Notes under the pieces: model-generated | Databases searched by the model: none | Told to the model about the DNA's origin: nothing | What the model saw: only the letters and a program-made list of their open reading frames with translations | Part shown: positions 42,296-49,883 of the stretch, in pieces | Layout of the letters: each line of letters starts with the position of its first letter | Position numbering within the stretch: position 1 is the stretch's first letter | Program-made: the position numbers and the translations under genes | Source: Halococcus qingdaonensis | GTDB taxonomy: Archaea > Halobacteriota > Halobacteria > Halobacteriales > Halococcaceae | NCBI RefSeq assembly: GCF_024508235.1 | Contig: NZ_CP101943.1 | Coordinates: 1,240,001 to 1,304,000, forward strand | Direction: 5' to 3' | DNA length: 64,000 nt

Positions 42296-43062
42296 TCGGT
42301 GGAGACCTCGTAGGCGACGCCGGCGTCCCGCAGCGCGTCGGTCACTTCCCCGACGCGATCGCCCGTGACGACCACTGCACAGTCCAGGCCGCGACCGGCG
42401 GCATCGGCCGCGACCGCGCCTGCCGCGAACCTGATCGGTTCGACGTCGATCCCGCGCAGCGCGACGACCGCCTCGACGCCCGCCGCCGCAACGAGATCGA
42501 CGCCCTCACACGCCGTCGCGAGCGCGTCGGGCGAACTCGCCGTACCCGAGCGCACGGGTGGGACCTGCTGGACGACGACGGTGCCGGGTTCGAGATCGAT
42601 GACGCCCTCGAACCCCGTGACGCCGACGACCTCGTCGCCCTCGGCCGTCCCCGTCGCCACGCCCGTCGCCGGCCCCTCATCACCGGGGGTCGCACGGAGG
42701 AGTCCGTCGTCGAGCGAGAGCGACACCTGCTGGCCCTCCTCGATCGTGTCGGTGGCGATGGCGGCGTCCTCGCCGACGCTCGACAGGACGTCGTCGGTCA
42801 CGTGATCGACGAACCGCTGGAGATCGGCGGCCGAGCGGAGCAGCCAGTCGACGCCTTCCTCGGTGACGCGGTAGCGCGAACGACCCTCCTTCGTGACGAA
42901 GCCGTCATCGTCGAGTTCACGGACGTATTCGCTGACGGCCTGTGCGGTGACGCCGACGTTGTCGGCGATCTCGCCCTGGCTCACGGCCGGCTGGCGCTCG
43001 GCGATAGCCGCCAGGATGCGAAAGCGGGTCGCGTCGCGCTTGTCGTCGAGAACGTCGGTCAT
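42292..43062 (-). CDS. MarR-like winged-helix transcriptional regulator with C-terminal ligand-type domain
   Basis: A 256-residue protein. Residues about 10-75 form a winged-helix domain ('FRILAAIAERQPAVSQGEIADNVGVTAQAVSEYVRELDDDGFVTKEGRSRYRVTEEGVDWLL'). After a helix come two alpha/beta parts: 'QQVSLSLDDGLLRATPG' and 'GVTGFEGVIDLEPGTVVVQQVPPV', then 'CEGVDLVAAAGVEAVVALRGIDVEPIRFAAGAVAADAAGRGLDCAVVVTGDRVGEV', which looks like a Rossmann-like effector domain. A family of this shape is widespread in haloarchaea and of unknown targets. No operator is obvious nearby. Confidence 0.8.
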   Translation of the reverse strand: MTDVLDDKRDATRFRILAAIAERQPAVSQGEIADNVGVTAQAVSEYVRELDDDGFVTKEGRSRYRVTEEGVDWLLRSAADLQRFVDHVTDDVLSSVGEDAAIATDTIEEGQQVSLSLDDGLLRATPGDEGPATGVATGTAEGDEVVGVTGFEGVIDLEPGTVVVQQVPPVRSGTASSPDALATACEGVDLVAAAGVEAVVALRGIDVEPIRFAAGAVAADAAGRGLDCAVVVTGDRVGEVTDALRDAGVAYEVSTD

Positions 43063-43098
43063 GGGAGGGGTCGGGCGGCCGTCATGAAAATCCTACCG

Positions 43099-43515
43099 TC
43101 ACTCGACGGCGCGACCAATACTGTCCTCGGCGACGAGCAGCGTGTTGTACAGCGCCGTCGCGAGGAAGCCAACCAGCGCGAACACGAGCGCCGGCGGCAG
43201 GCGGCCCTTCCCCGCGATCGAGACGAGATAGCTCGCGAGCAGGCTCCCGCCGGTGGCGGCGATGTGGACCATCGAGGCGACCGGCGGCGGTTCGCCGTCG
43301 GGCTGGCGCTGTTCGGCGAGTAATCCACCGAACGCGACGACCGCGAGGAGTGCCATCGCGACGAGTGCGCCGCCGACGTAGGCCGCGACCTCCAGGATGT
43401 CCGGCGTGCCGTAGTGAGCCATGAGGATCGCGCCGCCACCCCAGATGGTGAGCGTGTAGCCGTACGCCTTCGACTCGGCGACGAGGTTGCTGGCCAGGCG
43501 CTTCGATGGCTTCAT
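43099..43515 (-). CDS. Small membrane protein, unknown
   Basis: A 138-residue protein with four predicted membrane helices: 'YTLTIWGGGAILMAHYG', 'EVAAYVGGALVAMALLAVVAFGGLL', 'VASMVHIAATGGSLLASYLVSIAG' and 'PPALVFALVGFLATALYNTLLVAEDS'. The start at 43515 (MKPSKRLASNLVAES) is preferred; the longer frame to 43596 adds a Cys-rich stretch that looks non-coding. It lies between the wHTH regulator and the amine-oxidase-like gene on the same strand. No family motif recognised. Confidence 0.72.
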   Translation of the reverse strand: MKPSKRLASNLVAESKAYGYTLTIWGGGAILMAHYGTPDILEVAAYVGGALVAMALLAVVAFGGLLAEQRQPDGEPPPVASMVHIAATGGSLLASYLVSIAGKGRLPPALVFALVGFLATALYNTLLVAEDSIGRAVE

Positions 43516-43576
43516 CCATCGGTCGCTCGTGCGCTCGGCGCAAAAACCACCGGGTCGACAGGACAGGTCGATCGGC

Positions 43577-44833
43577 TCAGGAATCGAGCACCGCACGAGC
43601 AGCCGCCCGACCGCTCTCCAGCGCGCCGTGGATCGACGACCAGTTCGTGTAGTCGCCGGCGAGATAGACGTCCCCGTCGGGTGCGTCGGTCGCCGGGAGA
43701 TCGCGGTAGAACCCCGGCGGCTGGGCGAACTGCGCGAACGGGATGCGGTCGGTTGCGAGGAGTTCGAGATCGTCGAAGCGCCGCTCGGGATACCAGGCAG
43801 CGAGCGCCTCGCGCGTGCGCTCGGCGAGCTCCTCGTCGCTTCGCTCCTGCTCGCCGAGGAAGGTCGCGCTGAGCAGTTCGCGCCCAGCAGGAGAGTAGTC
43901 GGGGGCGACGGCCGACAGCGGTGCGACGTGGTTCGGTTCGGTGCCGCCGGCGTTCAGGAGCAGTTTCTTTCCCGTGTCGAGGCGCTGGTGGGTCGGCAGC
44001 GAGAGATATTGCGTCACGCAGCCCTGGGCATCGGTCGGGATCGACGCCACGTCGGTGAGCTCGCTTGCGCGTTTCGGATCGGCGGCGACCACGACTGCGT
44101 CCGTCTCGCGGCTCTCACCGGCCAGTTCGATCATCGCGCCGTTCCCGTCCGTCTTGATCGCCTCCACCTCGCTGTCGAGCGTGATCTCGACACCCTCCTC
44201 GCGCGCGGCGTCGGCGAGCTGGTCGGCGATCGCGCCCATCCCCGCCGCGGGCACGGCGATCGACCCGCCGGCGAGCATCCGAAACGTGTAGCGAAACACC
44301 GCCGCTGACGTCGCGAGCGTCCGATCGAGCGTGATTCCGCCGTAGAACGGGGCGAAGAACCGCTCGACGAACCGGTTCGAGAACCCACGATCCCGGAGGA
44401 ACGCGTCGATCGATTCGTCCCCACCGGCGAAGACCTCGCTTTCGTCTTCGTTCGCGAGCTCGCGCCAGAGCCCGAACAGACTGGTCATGTCCCCGATGCT
44501 CACGTTCGCGTTGAACAGCGTCTCGGTCAGCGAGGCGGGGTCGCGCCGCGGGTCCGCGAGCACGCTCCGGGAGCCGGGCCGGGCGAGCGTCGCGCCGGGT
44601 GTGAAATACTGCAGGTCGAGCTCCCGGTAGTCGAGTTCGCGCTGTGCGGCCGGATAGCCGGTGAAGAGCACCTGGAAACCACGATCGAGGGTGTAGCCAT
44701 CGATCTCGCGACTGCGCACGCGCCCGCCGACCGACTCGCGGCGTTCGAGGAGTTCGACGTCCGCGCCGTCCGCGGCGAGGTGGCGCGCCGCGACCAGTCC
44801 CGCGAGCCCGCCGCCGACGATGACCTGTGTCAT
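43577..44833 (-). CDS. FAD-dependent amine oxidase/phytoene desaturase-like protein
   Basis: A 418-residue flavoprotein. 'TQVIVGGGLAGLVAARHLAADGADVELLERRESVGGRVRS' has the dinucleotide motif and the GGR signature of flavin amine oxidases (residues 2-41). The middle has 'GGDESIDAFLRDRGFSNRFVERFFAPFYGGI', and the C-terminus 'GDVYLAGDYTNWSSIHGALESGRAAARAVL' is the second FAD contact. The closest relatives by motif are carotenoid desaturase or protoporphyrinogen-oxidase-like enzymes. The true substrate is unknown. The upstream in-frame region to 45151 belongs to the overlapping hypothetical gene's antisense and is excluded by the start at 44833. Confidence 0.87.
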   Translation of the reverse strand: MTQVIVGGGLAGLVAARHLAADGADVELLERRESVGGRVRSREIDGYTLDRGFQVLFTGYPAAQRELDYRELDLQYFTPGATLARPGSRSVLADPRRDPASLTETLFNANVSIGDMTSLFGLWRELANEDESEVFAGGDESIDAFLRDRGFSNRFVERFFAPFYGGITLDRTLATSAAVFRYTFRMLAGGSIAVPAAGMGAIADQLADAAREEGVEITLDSEVEAIKTDGNGAMIELAGESRETDAVVVAADPKRASELTDVASIPTDAQGCVTQYLSLPTHQRLDTGKKLLLNAGGTEPNHVAPLSAVAPDYSPAGRELLSATFLGEQERSDEELAERTREALAAWYPERRFDDLELLATDRIPFAQFAQPPGFYRDLPATDAPDGDVYLAGDYTNWSSIHGALESGRAAARAVLDS

Positions 44834-44885
44834 ACTCGCTCTGTGCGGGCCGCCCACAAAACGACTGCGTGACGGCGGCGCGCCG

Positions 44886-45167
44886 TCACTCCTCCGCGTC
44901 GAGCAACGACTCGAAGGCGACCCCGAAGTGGTCCTCGAACAGCGCGAGCGCGTCGTGTTCGATCGCTTCGGCCTCTGCCATCTCGTCTCTATCCATCTCG
45001 TAAGCGCGCCGCGTGCAATCGAACTGGGCGATGTCGGCGACGACGTCGGGCGCGCTATCGGTCTCGTCGGCGAGCGCCGCGACCAGCGCCCGCGGCAGTT
45101 CGAGCTCCGCGTGCTCGTCGCCCGCCGCGATGTCGAACGTGATCGTCTCACCCGTCGGCTCGGTCAT
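44886..45167 (-). CDS. Conserved haloarchaeal hypothetical protein
   Basis: A 93-residue strongly acidic protein: MTEPTGETITFDIAAGD..., then 'LELPRALVAALADETDSAPDVVADIAQFDCTRRAYEMDRDEMAEAEAIEHDALALFEDHFGVAFESLLDAEE'-type helices in its second half. It is all alpha apart from a first strand. It is possibly in the DUF7545-type group of haloarchaeal small proteins, a weak recollection. It has no catalytic motif. It is on the same strand as the downstream flavoprotein with 52 nt between. Confidence 0.7.
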   Translation of the reverse strand: MTEPTGETITFDIAAGDEHAELELPRALVAALADETDSAPDVVADIAQFDCTRRAYEMDRDEMAEAEAIEHDALALFEDHFGVAFESLLDAEE

Positions 45168-45253
45168 GCTCGGTGATACGCCGCCAGCGGCTAACCGCTG
45201 GCGGTCCGGGCGATGAAGGGAACCGATTAGTCGCTCGCGTCGGTAATCGTGGC

Positions 45254-46444
45254 ATGGAGACGACGGCGGCGTTCGACGGGCTCATCTGTACGGACTGCGG
45301 TGAACGTTTCGACCCGGAAAGTACGACCCACGACTGTCCCGACTGTGGTGGGTTCCTCGACCCGCGCTACGACCTGAGCCACATCGATCTCGCGCGCGAC
45401 GAGCTCGAAACCCGCCCGTTCGACGGGCTCTGGCGCTACGAGGAGCTCCTTCCCGTGCCCCGCACGGCAGCGGTGACGATGGACGAAGGCACGACACCGC
45501 TCGTCGACTGTCCCGAGCTCGCCGACGAACTCGGCGTCGCACGACTGCTGATCAAGGACGAGGGTCGCAACCCGACGGGGAGTCGCACCGATCGCGGCCA
45601 CGCGCTCGCGGTGTCGGCCGCCCGCGAACACAGCGCGAGCGACGTCGCGCTCGCCACGACGGGCGACGCTGGCCAGTCGGCGGCCGCCTATGCCGCCCGC
45701 GCCGGACTGGACTCCCACGCGTTCGTCCCCACCCGCGCGAACTTCGGCAACAAGGCAATGATCAACGTCCACGGCGGCGATATGAACGTCGTCGAGGGAC
45801 GATACGACGACGCCGCAGCGGCCTGCGCGGGCGCACTGGACGACGAGGACTGGTACGCGACGAACCCCTTCGAGACACCCTATCGCCACGAAGGCGCGAA
45901 GACGATGTTCTACGAGATCGTCGAACAGCTCGATTGGGAGGTGCCCGACGGCATCGTCCAGCCCACCGGCAGCGGTGTCGGGCTCGTCGGTCTCCACAAG
46001 GGTGCGACGGAGTTCGCGGCACTCGGCCTCACCGACGACCTCCCCGGGCTGTACGCCGCCCAGGCGAGCGGCTGTGCGCCGATCGTCGAAGCCTGGGAGG
46101 CGGACGACGACAGTCACGAGCCCTGGGAGGTGCCCGACACGATCTGCGGCGGCATCGAGATCGCCGACCCCCACGGGAGCCCGCTCGTCCTGGACGCCCT
46201 TGACGACGCCGACGGGGGTGCTGTCGCCACCGACGACGAATCGATCCTCGACAGCGCGATCACGGTGGCCCAGCACACCGGCATCGAGATGGGCGCGAGC
46301 AGTGCGGCGGCAGCCAGCGGCGCGTGGGAACTCGCCGAGCAGGACGTGTTCGGGGCCGACGACACGGTCGTGCTCGTAAACGGCGCGAGCGCGAACAAGG
46401 AAGCCGACATCCTCCGCAGCCACCTGATGGGCAAGGGGATCTAG
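45254..46444 (+). CDS. Threonine synthase-like protein lacking the PLP lysine
   Basis: A 396-residue protein. The N-terminal zinc ribbon (CTDCGERFDPESTTHDCPDCGG) and overall length match archaeal threonine synthase. 'MDEGTTPLVDCPEL', 'LLIKDEGRNPTGS', 'ALATTGDAGQSAAAYAARAGLDSHAFVP' and 'ETPYRHEGAKTMFYEI' follow the family. However, the conserved 'SFKDRG' that supplies the Schiff-base Lys reads 'SRTDRG', with Arg111 and Thr112 in the places of Phe and Lys. The usual 'TGNAS' reads 'TGDAG'. It therefore cannot form the normal PLP aldimine at that site and is probably a paralogue with another role. The Met at 45254 starts just before the zinc ribbon. Confidence 0.85.
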   Translation: METTAAFDGLICTDCGERFDPESTTHDCPDCGGFLDPRYDLSHIDLARDELETRPFDGLWRYEELLPVPRTAAVTMDEGTTPLVDCPELADELGVARLLIKDEGRNPTGSRTDRGHALAVSAAREHSASDVALATTGDAGQSAAAYAARAGLDSHAFVPTRANFGNKAMINVHGGDMNVVEGRYDDAAAACAGALDDEDWYATNPFETPYRHEGAKTMFYEIVEQLDWEVPDGIVQPTGSGVGLVGLHKGATEFAALGLTDDLPGLYAAQASGCAPIVEAWEADDDSHEPWEVPDTICGGIEIADPHGSPLVLDALDDADGGAVATDDESILDSAITVAQHTGIEMGASSAAAASGAWELAEQDVFGADDTVVLVNGASANKEADILRSHLMGKGI

Positions 46445-46449
46445 AACCC

Positions 46450-46760
46450 ACCTTTTTACTGCGGAGGGTCGCGCTCGCTCACTTCGTTCGCTCGCTTGAC
46501 CCCCGCTTGCAAAAATCTGGACCAAAAACTCCCGCTCACTCGGCCTTCGGCCTCGTTCACGGTGAACCGCGCTCACTGCGTTCGCGCGGACACGACCGCC
46601 CTCCGCACAACACCGCAGAAGCCCTCGGCGCGCTCCCTTCGGTCGCGGTGTTCGTGGTTCGAGAGAGCTTTGCTCTCTCGTCATCACGAAAGACGCTTCG
46701 CGTCTTTCGAACGACTTCGCTCACACCACGCGCCTCGCCCTTCATCCGCCAGGACCGCAC
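46450..46760 (+). repeat. Modular hairpin-rich intergenic repeat, copy C
   Basis: The copy starts with ACCTTTTTACTGCG (46450-46463), six bases after the threonine-synthase-like stop; copy B begins with the same 14 bases. Later blocks are TTGCAAAAATCTGGACC near 46507, a 30-nt block at 46561-46590 (29 of 30 in B), CACCGCAGAAGCCCTCGG from 46611 and a 21-nt block at 46734-46754 also found in B and D. Between the last two blocks are twin hairpins GAGAGAGC-TTT-GCTCTCTC (46661-46679) and GAAAGACGC-TTC-GCGTCTTTC (46688-46708), the counterparts of the two hairpins in copy A. No gene is present; the last ~90 bases before 46850 are promoter DNA for the LysE gene. Confidence 0.85.
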
Positions 46761-46849
46761 CGCACCCGCCACCGCACAGCAACCGCCGGCGCGGCGGCCA
46801 CCAGGCCATCCGACCGACTTTTCACGGCTCCACCCCTCTCATCGTTCGA

Positions 46850-47527
46850 ATGTCCGTTCTCGGGACGGTGACGACGGTGCTCGCGGGGATGGTCTTCGGG
46901 CTGGCCATCGCCGCGCCACCGGGACCGATGAACGCGGTCATCGCCGAGGAGAGCGTTCTCAGAGGATGGCTCTCGGGCGTCTGGGCCGGTCTCGGTGCGA
47001 TGGCTGCCGACGCCTGCTTCTTCGTGCTCGCGCTGGTCGGCGTGGTCGCGATCGTCGAGCGCGTCCCGGCGATCCGTGGCGCGGCCTTCGCGATCGGCGG
47101 CCTGTTGATGCTCTATTTCGCCTACGATGCGACTCGCGGCGCGAACGACGACCACGCGGCGGCCACCGGCGAGCGCCGCGGGTTCGCCAAGGCGTTCGCT
47201 CTCGCCATCACGAACCCCTATCAGGTGGTGTTCTGGCTCACCATCGGCGTCGGCATGCTCGAACCCGGGCGGATCGACGTACTCGAACCGCTATCGAGCG
47301 AGCTCGCCGGAACGCTGGTCGTCGCGACGGGCAGTCCGGCACTGCTCGTCGGCTTCTTCGCCGGTATCGCCGCGTGGGTCGTGGGTTTTCCGACGACGCT
47401 GGTCGCGGCCGAACGCCGCCTTACTGGTGTCGGCTCAACTGTGGCCTACGCGAGCGCGCTCGTGCTCGCGGGGTTCGGCGTGGCCTTCCTTGGCGAGGCG
47501 CTCGCGCTGCTCGGCTCAGTCGTCTGA
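46850..47527 (+). CDS. LysE-family exporter
   Basis: A 225-residue membrane protein with six hydrophobic helices, typical LysE/RhtB size. The diagnostic first segment is 'GMVFGLAIAAPPGPMNAVIAEESVLRGWLSGVWAGLGAMAAD', with the PPGP motif, and 'KAFALAITNPYQVVFWLTIGVGM' is the conserved central Asn-Pro helix. Members export amino acids or related small molecules; the substrate is not visible. The ATG at 46850 was chosen because it places the first helix at the N-terminus; the in-frame region upstream is the repeat. It overlaps the convergent HD gene by 12 nt. Confidence 0.88.
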   Translation: MSVLGTVTTVLAGMVFGLAIAAPPGPMNAVIAEESVLRGWLSGVWAGLGAMAADACFFVLALVGVVAIVERVPAIRGAAFAIGGLLMLYFAYDATRGANDDHAAATGERRGFAKAFALAITNPYQVVFWLTIGVGMLEPGRIDVLEPLSSELAGTLVVATGSPALLVGFFAGIAAWVVGFPTTLVAAERRLTGVGSTVAYASALVLAGFGVAFLGEALALLGSVV

Positions 47528-48202
47528 ATCGAGTCCGACGCCGGCGATCTCGTCGTCGAGCCACTCGCGCAGCCACTTCACGCGCTTGAGACGCTGGTGG
47601 ATGAGGCTCTCGGCGCGATCGCTCCGGATGCGCTCTTCGGCGTCACGCCCGCGTTCGAGCACGCGCCCGACCATCTCGGCGGCGTCCATGTGCGTGCGCG
47701 ACTCGTACCCCATCCGCAGGAGAAGCAACACCGCGCCGTTCGCGCCGATCTTGTCGAGCAGATCCGCCTCAATGAGACAGCGCGTCTCCAGTGGGAGCTC
47801 GTCGAGCGGCCCCTGATAGGAATGCTCGCTCACGGCCGTACAGACCTCGTCGACGAACGACTCGGGATAGTCGCCGTGGGAGTCGAGGAACTCGCGGGCG
47901 ACGTGTGCACCCGCCTCGGCGTGGAGGTCCTGTTCGGCCTCCAGTTTGGAGACGTCGTGGAAGAGCGCCGCGACGCGGACGACGTCGACGTTCGCACCCT
48001 CGCTCGCGGCGATGTCGGCGGCGATCTCGACGACGTTCAAGATGTGGTTGAACCGATAGCTCGCCGAGTGCCAGGGATACCAGCGCATGCGCCCGCCCGT
48101 CCCCTCGTTTTCGATGCTCGCTTCGAGATAGCCGGAGACGAACCGCTTCATCTCCGCGAACTCGGCGGTCGAAACCGGCGATTCCCTCACCTCGACGCCC
48201 AA
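47516..48202 (-). CDS. HD-domain phosphohydrolase-like protein
   Basis: A 228-residue protein of the HD superfamily. 'YPWHSASYRFNHILNVVEIAADIAA' carries the first His, 'VVRVAALFHDVSKLEAEQDLHAEAGAHVAREFL' the His-Asp pair and a following His, and 'EVCTAVSEHSYQ' a further His; Asp is in 'LIEADLLDKIGANG'. These make a complete metal-binding set for a phosphomonoesterase or phosphodiesterase. The C-terminal 'HQRLKRVKWLREWLDDE' is helical. Substrate unknown, possibly a nucleotide. It is divergent from the GNAT gene. Confidence 0.86.
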   Translation of the reverse strand: MGVEVRESPVSTAEFAEMKRFVSGYLEASIENEGTGGRMRWYPWHSASYRFNHILNVVEIAADIAASEGANVDVVRVAALFHDVSKLEAEQDLHAEAGAHVAREFLDSHGDYPESFVDEVCTAVSEHSYQGPLDELPLETRCLIEADLLDKIGANGAVLLLLRMGYESRTHMDAAEMVGRVLERGRDAEERIRSDRAESLIHQRLKRVKWLREWLDDEIAGVGLDSDD

Positions 48203-48360
48203 TCCGACTCCCTCCTGATCTTTCGTGTTCCGTTCATGTTATCCGACTAGACGTATGTTCGACCCTTTAGCGTTACGACCCCATGACTGTGATCACCATA
48301 CCGGCGAGGAGTGTTGCCAGTGACACAGGGGTTTATCCCATCGAGTGCCGAACCGGTGGT

Positions 48361-49116
48361 ATGGAACTGCGCGAAGCAACGGCCGACGACGATGCGGCGA
48401 TCCGTGAGATCGCCCGCCGGTCGATGGAACAGTCGTACTCGCTCAGCCCGCGCACGATCGACGGCGCGATTTCCCAGTGGTACGACGAGCAAGCGATCGC
48501 GACGAAACTCGACGAGGACGATACGCTCCTGATGGTTGCCGAGGACGAGGGCGAACTACGTGGGTTCACCGAGAGCGACCTCGTCAACGAGGGCGGCAAC
48601 GGCGACCTGCTCTGGCTCCACGTCGATCCCGACTATCGGGGGCAGGGGATCGCCAGCGACCTGTTCGAACACACCCGCGAGGCGCTCTTCGAGATGGGTG
48701 CCGCACAGCTGCGCGCGAAGGTACTCGAGGACAACACCGAGGGCAACGAGTTCTACGCGGCGTTCGACTTCGAGCAGGTCGGCACCGACACCGTCGAGAT
48801 CGACGACAGCGACTACGTCGAGAACATCTATCTCCACGCCGACGACGTCGACGTCCAGCCGACGCTTGAAACCACGGACTCCATGCGCGAGCTCGACGAC
48901 GGCCTGTACGTCAACGAAAAGCAAGTCGAACGCGGCTCGAAAGGTCCCTTCCTCACCGCCTACACCGACCCCGATTTCGACGAGGAGCACAAGTACGGCT
49001 ACTACTGCGCGAACTGCGAGACCCTCGACAACGCGATGGACACGATGGGTCGCGTGAAGTGCAACGAGTGTGGCAACCTCCGGAAGGCGACGCGCTGGGA
49101 CGCCACCCACGGGTAG
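48361..49116 (+). CDS. GNAT acetyltransferase fused to a C-terminal zinc ribbon
   Basis: A 251-residue protein. Residues 1 to about 155 form a GNAT domain: 'MELREATADDDAAIREIARRS', 'LLWLHVDPDYRGQGIASDLFEHTREAL' with the acetyl-CoA R/Q-x-x-G-x-G/A loop, and 'KVLEDNTEGNEFYAAFDFEQVGT'. The rest is acidic, ending in a Cys4 module (YYCANCETLDNAMDTMGRVKCNECG). The acceptor is unknown; the ribbon could bind a protein or nucleic acid. Met at 48361 begins the domain; the frame is open to 48283 but that part is promoter. Confidence 0.84.
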   Translation: MELREATADDDAAIREIARRSMEQSYSLSPRTIDGAISQWYDEQAIATKLDEDDTLLMVAEDEGELRGFTESDLVNEGGNGDLLWLHVDPDYRGQGIASDLFEHTREALFEMGAAQLRAKVLEDNTEGNEFYAAFDFEQVGTDTVEIDDSDYVENIYLHADDVDVQPTLETTDSMRELDDGLYVNEKQVERGSKGPFLTAYTDPDFDEEHKYGYYCANCETLDNAMDTMGRVKCNECGNLRKATRWDATHG

Positions 49117-49152
49117 TGGGACGCAACGCCCGGTGAGGGAGCGGGAACCACC

Positions 49153-49677
49153 TCAGACCGAGTCGGGTCTCGTGTGGACGGTGAGATCGACGGGCCGGCG
49201 CTCGCCCTCGAGATCTTCGACGATGCGTTCGACGATCCGTTCGGCCTCGTTCTCGATGAGCGGTTTGACCTTCTCGACGACCCACGACAGCGAGACGAGG
49301 CTCGGCAGGTCGAACTGGCTCGAATCGACCGAGTCGGCGTCGAACGCGACGTGAAATCGTACTCGCGAGGCGTGCTCGCGGTCGTCCGGCGGGTCGATCT
49401 CCTCGACCGCCCAGTAACCGTGTGCGTGAATGTCCTTGACGATCTTCCAATCGATCCGGTTGGGCGGGTCGACGTCCGTGACCTCCGAGCGTGCCGTGTA
49501 GGTGAGTTTCCACCAGGCGAACTGGAGATCGTAGGTCGTTCCCGGCGAGCCGTCGCCGTGACCCTCGACGTCCTCCAGATATTCGGAGTAGTCGGCGTAA
49601 CGGGGGAAATCGATCAGGAACTCGTAGACGTCCGCCGGCGGGAGATAGACCTCGGTGCTGACTTCGATACTGTCCAC
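49153..49677 (-). CDS. SRPBCC (START-like) family protein
   Basis: A 174-residue protein with the opening 'DSIEVSTEVYLPPADVYEFLIDFPRYADYSEYLEDVEGHGDGSPGTTYDLQF' typical of polyketide cyclase/Coq10-type START-like domains, a ligand-binding helix-grip fold. 'NRIDWKIVKDIHAHGYWAV' and 'SRVRFHVAFDADSVD' form the sheet; the C-terminal long helix 'LVSLSWVVEKVKPLIENEAERIVERIVEDLEG' closes the cavity. It probably binds or carries a lipid or isoprenoid. It has no membrane segment. It lies convergent to the GNAT gene, with 36 nt between stops. Confidence 0.82.
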   Translation of the reverse strand: MDSIEVSTEVYLPPADVYEFLIDFPRYADYSEYLEDVEGHGDGSPGTTYDLQFAWWKLTYTARSEVTDVDPPNRIDWKIVKDIHAHGYWAVEEIDPPDDREHASRVRFHVAFDADSVDSSQFDLPSLVSLSWVVEKVKPLIENEAERIVERIVEDLEGERRPVDLTVHTRPDSV

Positions 49678-49883
49678 GACCGCTACTGGTGTGGCAACCG
49701 CCTAATACTGTCGGACGGAATCGGCAGCGTTCACTCTGCAAACAGCCTCGCGTTGGCATCGGCTGGCCGCCACCGATCGGCACGGATTGCCGTTCGAGGA
49801 TATGCCGACGAGGAGTGTGGTCGATTGGCCGACTGATACCGTGAAATAAATGACCCCACGGTCGGAAGCGATGTGAACGAGAG

